Source: Saprospirales bacterium
GTDB lineage: Bacteria > Bacteroidota > Bacteroidia > Chitinophagales > Saprospiraceae
Direction: 5' to 3'
DNA: 64,000 nt
Assembly (NCBI GenBank): GCA_016703765.1
Contig: JADJBL010000007.1
Span: 124,001 to 188,000 of the forward strand
Part shown: piece by piece, positions 56,372 through 64,000 of the stretch
Layout of the letters: each line of letters opens with the position of its first letter
How positions within the stretch are numbered: the first letter of the stretch is position 1
Position numbers and translations under genes: made by a program
The notes under the pieces: generated by a model
Told to the model about the DNA's origin: nothing
The model's database searches: none
Seen by the model: the letters and a program-made list of their open reading frames with translations, nothing else

Positions 56372-58128
56372 AGAAGGAAAAAATAGAACCATATCCCCAC
56401 GTCATCCCGGACATCAAGGACTGGCCCATCTACCATTTGCATCAAAAAAGGAAGCAGTTCGTCAAGGAGATCGGGGACTTTGCCTCCGCGAGGATACAGG
56501 AAAAATATGGAAAAAGCCTGGGGGATACCATCGCCAAGGCCGTGTATATGGAGCGGATTCGCATCAAGGAGGAGCCCTGGAAGGTCGATCCCCAGGACGA
56601 GCGCCTGTTTTGGCTGAAAATTCAGAAAAAACTGGCCCGACTTCCCCAGGGCGCGATGCCCGAAGAGGAGATCCATTCCGCGCAGCTAATCCTGCTCAAG
56701 AAGATCATTCACCGGTATTCCGAAGAGATCGTGGGGTCCTTCCGGATCTCGACCTTTCAGTTTGCCCGAAGATTTACGACCTTCTTTTTTAACCGTTTGC
56801 TCAATACCGCGGCGAGCCGCAACCTCAGGAGGCTTTACGGTTCGAGGTATCAGCTTCACGAGCGGCTGATCGCGAAAGGGGAGGTGGATAAGGTCAGGAG
56901 CCTCATCACCAAAGGAACGGTGGTTATGGTTCCTACCCATTTCAGCAACCTCGACTCCATTCTGATCGGATACGTAATGGACGCCGTCGTGGGCCTACCA
57001 TCCTTTCACTACGGCGCCGGACTGAATCTGTACAACTATTCCACCGCCGCTTATTTTATGAACCGGCTGGGTTCCTACAGGCTAGACCGCAGGAAGAAAA
57101 ACTCCATTTATCTGGAGGTATTGAAGGCCATGTCGACCCTAGCCATTCAAAAGGGGACAAACACCCTGTTTTTCCCGGGAGGGACCCGCTCGAGAGCCGG
57201 GGCGATGGAGTCGAAGCTGAAGATGGGATTACTCGGCACGGTGGTGGAGGCCCAGCGCCTGAATCTGGAAGCCGGAAAAGAGGATAAGATCTTTATCGTG
57301 CCGGTGGTGCTCGGGTACCACGTGGTATTGGAGGCCGAAGAGCTCATCGAACAGCACCTGCGGAGGACGGGCAAAGAGCGGTACATCCGGAACAAAGAGG
57401 GCATCAGGGCTGTTTTCCGGGCCCTTTCCTTTGCCTGGAAAGTTTTTTCCCAAAGTTCCGAGATTACGGTGTCCTTTGGCAAACCCATGGACATCCTGGG
57501 CAATTTTGTCGATGAGGAAGGTAAGAGCTACGACCGTTTTGGCAAGGAGGTTCTTTTAAAGGACTACTTTATGTCGGGCGGGAACATCACCGAAGACTTG
57601 CAGCGGGAGTCTCAATACACCAAGATTCTGGCCAACAGGATCGTGGAGCGGTATTACAAGGAAAATATCGTGTTGAGCAGTCACCTGGTGGCCTTTGCCG
57701 CTTTTGAAATGCTAAAAAGGGCCAATTACAAACTGGATCTTTTTGCATTGCTGAGATTGCCTACCGATGACCTTCAAATTTCTCTTGGGGATATGGAAAC
57801 CTGTATTTCCTTCCTACAGGCGGAGTTGGTGGAGCGGGAATCGAAAGGGAATATCAAGCTTTCCGAACAGATTCGGTGGGCCCCCAGGGACCTCATCATG
57901 GACGGGATCAAGAATTTAGGGGTATTTAATGGTTTTAAGCCATTAAAAATCAACAAGAAAAACAAGCTCGTCAGCCAGGATTTCAAGCTTCTTTTTTACT
58001 ATCGAAACCGCCTGGAGAATTACAAGCTGGAGGAGGCTATGGAGCCTTTTTTCCAGACCTGGCAAGGGATTCCGGAGCTGAGTGAGGAAGAACGGATCGA
58101 GGAAATAGGGGAGGAGCATAATACTTAA
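56368..58128 (+). CDS. PlsB-like glycerol-3-phosphate acyltransferase family protein
   Basis: 586 residues of the long GPAT type. Block I is VPTHFSNLDSILIGYVM with the HX4D catalytic pair; block III reads TLFFPGGTRSRAGAME, where the usual Glu (E-G-T/G-R-S) is Gly; block IV is IFIVPVVLGYH. It probably acylates a glycerol or lysophospholipid acceptor at the membrane, but the missing block-III Glu leaves the acceptor unsure. It is coupled to engB and followed by an exonuclease gene (11 bases). Confidence 0.85.
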   Translation: MKKEKIEPYPHVIPDIKDWPIYHLHQKRKQFVKEIGDFASARIQEKYGKSLGDTIAKAVYMERIRIKEEPWKVDPQDERLFWLKIQKKLARLPQGAMPEEEIHSAQLILLKKIIHRYSEEIVGSFRISTFQFARRFTTFFFNRLLNTAASRNLRRLYGSRYQLHERLIAKGEVDKVRSLITKGTVVMVPTHFSNLDSILIGYVMDAVVGLPSFHYGAGLNLYNYSTAAYFMNRLGSYRLDRRKKNSIYLEVLKAMSTLAIQKGTNTLFFPGGTRSRAGAMESKLKMGLLGTVVEAQRLNLEAGKEDKIFIVPVVLGYHVVLEAEELIEQHLRRTGKERYIRNKEGIRAVFRALSFAWKVFSQSSEITVSFGKPMDILGNFVDEEGKSYDRFGKEVLLKDYFMSGGNITEDLQRESQYTKILANRIVERYYKENIVLSSHLVAFAAFEMLKRANYKLDLFALLRLPTDDLQISLGDMETCISFLQAELVERESKGNIKLSEQIRWAPRDLIMDGIKNLGVFNGFKPLKINKKNKLVSQDFKLLFYYRNRLENYKLEEAMEPFFQTWQGIPELSEEERIEEIGEEHNT

Positions 58129-58139
58129 ATCGGGAAGCT

Positions 58140-58682
58140 TTGAATTTTATAGTTTTTGACCTGGAGGCGACCTGTTGGGAGGGGAAGCCGGAAAACAAGG
58201 TGCAGGAGATCATCGAGATCGGCGCCGTGCGCCTGAGCGCTTTTGGCGAGGTGGAAGACACCTTCTGCCGTTTTGTCAGGCCCGTATTAAACCCGTCGCT
58301 TTCGGTATTTTGCCGGCAACTGACCCGGATCGAGCAGCGGGATATCGACAAGGCCGCCGGTTTTGCGAAAGTGATCGATGAGTTTCAGGACTGGGCCGAT
58401 ATTTTCTACGAAGATTACCTGTTGTGTTCCTGGGGAAATTTCGACCGCAAGATGCTGGTTCAGGACTGCAAGCTCCACAAACTGGACTCTGAGTGGGCGC
58501 TGGAGCATATAAACCTCAAGCGGCAATACCAGGATATACGCAAGCTGAAAAAAAAGCGCGGCTTACAGGCTGCGCTGGAGAAGGAAGGATTTGAGTTTGA
58601 AGGAAGTCCGCACAGGGCGATAGACGATGCGAAGAACCTGGTAAAGATCTTTCTCAAGCATTTGGACGAGTGGGCTTATTAG
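58140..58682 (+). CDS. ERI-1-like 3'-5' exonuclease (DEDDh)
   Basis: 180 residues. DEDDh residues are visible: FIVFDLEATCW (D, E), LCSWGNFDRKML (D) and SPHRAIDDAKNLVKIF (H, D). The WEGKPENKVQEIIEIGAV entry resembles ERI-1/KapD rather than DnaQ. It may trim RNA or DNA ends. The start is TTG 58140, 11 bases after the acyltransferase stop. Confidence 0.88.
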   Translation: MNFIVFDLEATCWEGKPENKVQEIIEIGAVRLSAFGEVEDTFCRFVRPVLNPSLSVFCRQLTRIEQRDIDKAAGFAKVIDEFQDWADIFYEDYLLCSWGNFDRKMLVQDCKLHKLDSEWALEHINLKRQYQDIRKLKKKRGLQAALEKEGFEFEGSPHRAIDDAKNLVKIFLKHLDEWAY

Positions 58683-58750
58683 GGATGGGGTTAAACGAAA
58701 AGGTCTTATCGTGTCCCATAATTTATATTATGTTAAATAGAGTTTTTCGA

Positions 58751-58778
58751 GAAAAGAGTGGCCTTTCCACTTTTCAGA
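58751..58778. terminator. Weak hairpin between convergent genes
   Basis: A-rich flank, AGTGG/CCACT stem with a short loop and TTTT after it, in the 117-base gap between the exonuclease gene and the next minus-strand gene. The stem is short, so this is tentative. Confidence 0.3.
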
Positions 58779-58799
58779 AGAAAAGCCACTTCTATCCCT

Positions 58800-59441
58800 T
58801 TATTCATCCCATTCCAAGCCGTAATCAGACTGAACTGCTTCGATACACTCCGATGCCCATTTTGCATTGTGTTTATTCAGGGCTTTATCTGGGCGAAAAT
58901 AAAACCCGAAGAAAGCCTCGGATTCAACTGGCCTATAGTCCCATCCCCCATCGTCCGACCAAATGATCCCTTCCGTCAATTCGGCGACTGCCCCACTGAT
59001 CAGTCCGTAACAGATAGTCATTATTGCAGGCTGGCCCATGGAACGCCTGAAGCACCAATGGCGGTTAAGCGATTTGGCCATCTCCAACTTTTTTTGCAGG
59101 TTTTCGATTCCCTCACTATTCTCTTTCAAAGAATCGAACATGTACCAGGTGGCGCCTGGGTAGTCATCTTTAAGCAGCCTGCAATACGCATCCGTGCCGC
59201 CTGGGAAATCCTCTATATAGAAATAGGCGTATTCCGTTTGTTCCCAAAAAAAAGCATCCTCAGGCAGCGCTTTTCTTACGTATAATTCCTTTTGGTGGTG
59301 AATCACAGCCTCCAGCTTGATCGGTTTATATATACCGATATCCAGCAGGTATTCCTGAATTCGCTGTTTCGCCTTTTCGAAGACTTGTCCGAAGGTGATA
59401 TCTGCTCTTCGAATTGGCACAATATCGAATGTAGTACTCAT
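58800..59441 (-). CDS. Soluble protein of unknown function downstream of the toxin locus
   Basis: 213 residues, no signal peptide, beginning MSTTFDIVPIRRADITFGQVF and rich in Trp, Tyr and acidic residues (WSDDGGWDYRPVESEAFFG). The composition recalls small immunity or SMI1-like proteins, but no family motif is recognised. It is on the same strand as the adaptor fusion and TcA genes, 235 bases downstream. That gap holds a short GGGAAT/ATTCCC hairpin near 59652-59668 and no credible gene. Confidence 0.6.
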   Translation of the reverse strand: MSTTFDIVPIRRADITFGQVFEKAKQRIQEYLLDIGIYKPIKLEAVIHHQKELYVRKALPEDAFFWEQTEYAYFYIEDFPGGTDAYCRLLKDDYPGATWYMFDSLKENSEGIENLQKKLEMAKSLNRHWCFRRSMGQPAIMTICYGLISGAVAELTEGIIWSDDGGWDYRPVESEAFFGFYFRPDKALNKHNAKWASECIEAVQSDYGLEWDE

Positions 59442-59676
59442 TTTAATAGTATTAATGGGCCCTTCAACCGCTTGGGTAGGCCCTCTTGATAAAACAATAT
59501 TTTGGAAATCGCAATTTGCCCCTGAAGAAGATCAGAAAAGCGGGGCTCTAGCTGGTGTGATCACCAACTTAATGCCTGGGAAAGAATTGAGCGGCTAACG
59601 TATTCATAAGATGGAGGAGTTGGAACTACGAATTCCTGGAGAACTATGGAGGGGAATGTAAAATTCCCGCCCTGGT

Positions 59677-61291
59677 TCAATCTTCGATTTTTATTTTCGA
59701 ACGATTGGTCAACCTCCTGGAAATGGCATCGTAAGGCCCCGTTACCACTTCCTCTCCTACTTCCAGACCCGACAAAATCTGGATATAATCATAGTCCTGA
59801 ATACCTGTTTCCACGGCCCTTAGTAAAACGGAGTCGGCGCTCACCACAAAGACCTGCTCAGTCATTTCGTTCCCTGCTTGTTACGGAAATGATCGGAACG
59901 CCTAATGCATTGTGAATGGCCAGCGTGACAATCTCAACCGAGGCGGGCATTCCAGGTTCTAAGCGACGGTATTCTAAATCGCCAAGGGAAGTCTTGTCAA
60001 GGCCCACCCACACCTCAAATACGGAGGCATCTCCATCTATAAATCTTTGGATTCCCTGGGACGAGACCCGGGTCACCTGGCCCTTGAATTTTCTGTCGCG
60101 ATAGGCATCGAGCTCGATATCCACCTCGTTGCCTATTGCAATTCGCCCTATATCGCCTTCTCCAACCTCCACGTGCACGCCAATGTTGTTCTCATCGTAC
60201 AGGTGCATCAGTTCGGTGCCATCCATTAGATCGGTCCCTACTACCCTCTGCCCTACTTGCACGTTCAGGCTGTAAACGATGCCTGAGGAAGGCGCATGGA
60301 TCATATCAGGGCCTATTTTCAGCAATTTCTGACCTTTTTCGACGAGATCCCCTTCCTTCACATACAACTCCATGATGGTTCCCATAACCTTGGAGGCTAT
60401 TTTTGTTTCTTCCACCGGAGCGACTTTTCCACTAGCGCTTACTCGTTCCGTAATGGATCGGAGCGCTACTTTTTTAATAGATACGGGCACTTTCAACCTC
60501 TCGGCCCATACCTCCGCGAGGTATTGTTTCGTTTTACTTTCAAAAAAAGTATTGTAACTGATTTTTCCGCCTGAGATTGTATTAAGCGCGGATACCAAGC
60601 CAAAGTTCAGCCCAATCGTTATCCCCGTGGCTAAAAAAAATCGCCAAAGCACGCCGATTACGCTCAGCCCCCAAAAGTACCTCCATGTCCGTATGATATA
60701 TACGATCAGGAATATGTTGTAAGCGAGGAAAGATAAGCTAAAAGCCAGTTTCAGCGCTATCTTTATATGCGAATAATTTACTGTGAAATGCCCCCAAAGG
60801 AGCAGGTAAGAGAGGGGAATTGTAAAACCCAGTATCCAGGAGTTCATCTCCAGGAATTCGGAATAGCTCCTGTTTTTGGATTTGGCCGAAAATTTGACAA
60901 TAAAATAAAAGGCCAGGAGGAAAATAGACCATAAAATCAGCAAGATCAATAAATTCAACATACTGGATATTACGCTCCGGCCTTCAATCACAATAGAATT
61001 GGAAAAGGCAAACAAAGCAGAAAAGGCCACGCCAAATTCCACAAATTTAAGGGACTCGCCCAAGGTCCGTTTTTCGAAGCGCTCAATCGTCATCCGGTAT
61101 GGCGCCCGGAAGGTCCTGGCAAAATCCTTAAGGTACTTGAGGGTCTCCCCTATTTTCAGGAAAGTATCGACAAATATCCAATGAGCAGGAGCCTTTTCCG
61201 TCAGCAAATGGCCGCAGGCATTGCAATATTTGGCATTGGCAGGCGCTTCGGCCTGGCAGTTTGGGCAGGTTGAGAGGGGTGGGTTTTCCAT
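59677..61291 (-). CDS. Zinc-ribbon / five-helix membrane / HlyD-like adaptor fusion, one probable frameshift
   Basis: From ATG 61291: a zinc ribbon (STCPNCQAEAP and KYCNACGHLL, residues 9-26), about five transmembrane helices (roughly 75-225, including LLILLILWSIFLLAFYFIV), then a lipoyl/barrel-sandwich and beta-barrel adaptor domain (ASKVMGTIMELYVKEGDLV, HAPSSGIVYSLNVQVGQRV, FKGQVTRVSSQ, VPIISVTSRE). The alpha-helical hairpin normally inside the lipoyl domain is missing. An extra A at the AAA run (59865-59867) shifts the frame; removing it joins the tail (TEQVFVVSADSV, LSGLEVGEEVVTGPYDAI). It starts 14 bases after the TcA stop, so it is in one operon with it. Confidence 0.78.
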
Positions 61292-61305
61292 ACTGGTTGA
61301 GGTGG

Positions 61306-64000
61306 TCAAAATAATTTAGGATTACACGGTACGGTATATTTGAAAAGCAGTAAAATATCCTTGATTTCCTTTGTATTACTCTTGATTTTCCATTTCCCTT
61401 TTATCATCTTTTCAATCAATAAAGCAGATTGGGCCGCACGCACTCCAGTTGAAATCTCAATTGCTTTGTTTTTTCCACGTATTCCGAATGAATCTAAAGT
61501 GTCGTCATTGGCTTCCAAATCAATTATACAATCTTTGTTTTCTGATATAATTAAAACCTTTAATTCTGCTACCTTCGGGTTTGCTGAAGGAAGAATAAAT
61601 ATGGAAAATGTTCATCACCGATATTAATTTCCGCAAAGACATTATTGACATTCAAAACCTGGTTAAACGCATTAGGAAAATCATACTTTAAACTAAAAAG
61701 CCGGAATAAACCATTTGCTCCCATTGCTTTCTTTAAATTATCAAGCCAATCTGCTGCCTCCTGGGCCATATATTGTCCCCCTTCCCTGGCTGTGTAGCGT
61801 ACATGCAAAATAACATCGGATATGGTATCATAATTAAACTGCCTGTGTTTTTTAGGGAGTGTCAGTTTCCATTCACTGATAACTCCTGACCCTTCAAACG
61901 GGAGAAATCGCTCATCTTTGAAATTGGTTTCAAACATCCCGCTGTCGTTTTGAGCAGAGCTGGTAACGATAGATTCTATGGCGCCCTGGTAGTCAGTAAA
62001 CCTCGGATCGTTTTCATCCTTGCGTTCATATTTCCCGCCGGAAAGCAAATTGCTGTGTCGTACACTGCTTCTCATGAGCGATAATGTGCAATTGACACTG
62101 GTATAAGGCCCAACCACACAAGGTATGCTGAGGCTTACATTTTTTATCCTTCGCATATAGTGCCCCGGACAATCCAGGTCGAATACCGCTTCCGGGATAG
62201 AAATAAAACATTCGCCCTTATATTTCAATTCCAGCAATGAGGCTGGATTGAGCTGTGCAAGGGAAATATGTTTGGTCAATTCATATTCGCGTTTGTTTTT
62301 CTCCAAAAAGGAGGCCTCCATTCGTTTCAAATCATGGTATAGTTTATCGCCGGATAACAACCCTTTTTTGAGTCCGTCCCAATAACCGAACTGGATAAAT
62401 TTCGCGTCCTTGATTCCCAACTCATGGCAATACGCTTTTTCCGATTTTTTAGCCAGATCGAACGCCAATTGATAACTCTGAAAATAAATGGGCGCCAGTT
62501 GGGATCATCCAGTCGTACAGCTCTTTATTGGTAAACTTATGCTCCATGTAATCATTGACTTCCTGGTGTTCTCCATTTGCATTTCATGGTTTTCCAGCTC
62601 TTTTTCTGCCAGGGCGAGCCTGATCTGCGCCCCAGTGATTTGCTTTTCCATCTGCTTCAGTTCCAGATTGGCCAGATTTTCTTGGTGCTTCCATTCTTCC
62701 TGTCGGCGGTGGTATCCAGCCATGGTGGAGGATAAGGATGCGCCAGTGCCCAGCAGGGAGGCGACAAAGCTCAAGGCTTTCGCCGTACTCTCCATGGCTT
62801 TGGATGCTTTTTCACCTCCAGCTACTTCGGCTATGGCAACCGGCGATGCTGCCACGCCGGCGCCACCAGTGGTAACATCCGGTATCAAAGCAACGGGAGC
62901 GCTCGCCGCCTCGATTACTTGGGCAATTGTTTGTACGACAGAACTGGCTACCGTCAAAGCAATATGTGCTATCTCCCTTCATTCATAAACTTCAAATTCT
63001 TGTAATAGTCCCTTCTGGCTTCGGTGATGCTTTTGCTTCTGTTGATGCTTTCTAGGTTTTCGGTAGCTTCTTCGATCTGTTTTTTGCGGACTTCTTTCGA
63101 TGCCTGCAACACCTTCAATTCATGGTCTGCCCGGATTCTGCTCAATTCTTCCGAGTCTCTTTCTCCAGCGCAGATAACAATGAATTGCCCAATGATCGGA
63201 CTTCGTTGCAAAACTCTGCCGCTTTTTGAGCCATGGTATTGAACCGATAAATGGGCAGTGGAGCACTCAAATCATTCAGCACACTGGAAATGTCCACACC
63301 TTGAGCAGCGGCTTGTACGAGCAAAGCCGGATCAATCGGCGGCTCAAAAATGGGCAGTTGCCTTTCGATGCCGTCAATATTCTATACAATGCCGTATCTT
63401 GAAAGGCGGTCGGCCACGATATCCCAATACTGAAGCATTTTATCGTTTTTGGGCAGGCAGAAGAAAAATGTTAAAACCGTGTCAGTAATCGCGGTCAAAG
63501 AAGATCTGGAAGAAGGGTCGGGCACATCACGATAGGTCATGGGAGGGGTGAACGGCGGCGCGAGATCTTCCGCTACTGCAAAAGCGGTGGACAGTAATGA
63601 AAGGGTATTTGGGTTTTGACCAGCACCGAATACAAAAGGGTATCAAAATTCTGGACACAGGATTGGCTACGCGCGGTACCCGTTCCGGGCGTTTGCCGAA
63701 ATATTTCCGCAGCCATCATATATATCTGGGTGGCTTCGTTGATGGACTCAATGTTTCCCTCCTGAACAATTGATCGCCCCAGGCAATCAGATTATCGAGG
63801 TATTTACAACGACAGATTTCATAAATGCGGTCCAGCGAGAGCGGGCAATTAAATAGGGTTTGAACGGATCATCCTGCCACTTTTCGATTAGCAATATGTT
63901 TTGAGGAGCATCGTCGTACAATTCTTCTATCAGTGGCCTTACACCGGCCGCATGGTCATGCAGGGGCCGGCAGTTCCAAAAGCGATTTTCCGCCTGTCCT
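61306..64000 (-). pseudogene. TcA-type insecticidal toxin-complex subunit, C-terminal part, many frameshifts; continues beyond the window
   Basis: Read from 64000 down, conserved TcA (TcdA-like) blocks appear in order but in changing frames: WQDDPFKPYLIARSRW, YLDNLIAWGDQLF, ESINEATQIYMMAAEIF, CLPKNDKMLQYWDIVADRL, AQGVDISSVLNDL, EELSRIRADHELKVLQ, MAGYHRRQEEWKHQENLA, TNKELYDWMI, KKSEKAYCHELG, MRRIKNVSLSIPCVVGPYTS, FLPFEGSGVISEW and ISDVILHVRYTAREGG. TcA forms the pentameric injection channel and binds TcB at this end. At least seven single-base changes (near 61587, 62503, 62566, 62976, 63161, 63385, 63402) plus others to the right break the frame, mostly in homopolymers. The N-terminal half lies to the right. 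Confidence 0.88.

Noticed and set aside
59395..59598. A 67-codon plus-strand frame between the unknown gene and the adaptor fusion
   Set aside because: No start context, odd composition, and partly antisense to the 5' end of the 58800-59441 gene.

Overview
The window reads as a chromosomal segment of a Bacteroidota bacterium, most likely in or near the Saprospiria. Supporting signs are the PorP/SprF and OmpA-type proteins of type IX secretion, BshC of bacillithiol synthesis, a DUF5686 carboxypeptidase-regulatory outer-membrane protein, a CcsA/CcmF heme lyase next to a cysteine-type CcmE, CRTAC1, GIN-domain and CotH-like secreted proteins, TAnnTTTG promoter elements, and almost no Shine-Dalgarno sequences. 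I see no prophage, insertion sequence, CRISPR array or rRNA.

Layout. 1-2.3 kb: the carboxyspermidine/carboxynorspermidine dehydrogenase and decarboxylase pair (polyamine synthesis), the second with an in-frame TAG. 2.4-10.5 kb: prmC, a porin-like protein, a YciH/SUI1 factor, a catalytically dead beta-lactamase-fold protein, secreted unknowns and a badly frameshifted DUF5686 gene. 10.6-18 kb: sbcD-sbcC, then a coiled-coil/membrane protein pair, a one-domain asparaginase and a small membrane protein. 18-24.6 kb: tandem CotH-like proteins, a lipoprotein, tRNA-Thr and tRNA-Pro, a GIN lipoprotein and RlpA. 24.8-30.9 kb: an mnmA-rimM operon, uridine kinase facing a nucleoside transporter, DinB and DUF2520. 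30.9-38.1 kb: cytochrome c maturation, FtsE, photolyase, LOG and coaE. 38.2-43.5 kb: a PorP-OmpA-HerA operon. 43.5-52.7 kb: thioredoxin, ribD, an HNH-AP2 protein, accD, bshC, CRTAC1 and the mnmH-selD selenouridine operon. 52.8-58.7 kb: an ECF sigma/anti-sigma operon, engB, an acyltransferase and an ERI-1-like exonuclease. 58.8-64 kb: an unknown gene, then a TcA-type insecticidal toxin gene followed by an unusual zinc-ribbon/membrane/adaptor fusion.

Two themes stand out. First, at least nine gene junctions are filled by short tandem repeats of 6-8 bp units, often folded into near-perfect inverted repeats (stems of 12-25 bp) that sit flush with stop and start codons; three unit types recur at two loci each. 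Second, many genes carry single-base indels, including accD and the heme lyase, and these become very dense in the TcA gene at the right edge. For the housekeeping genes sequencing or assembly error is the simplest reading; for TcA and DUF5686 true decay is also possible.

The best candidate for an undescribed system is the TcA gene with its tightly linked membrane-adaptor fusion. The repeat hairpins are the best candidate for undescribed genome structure.
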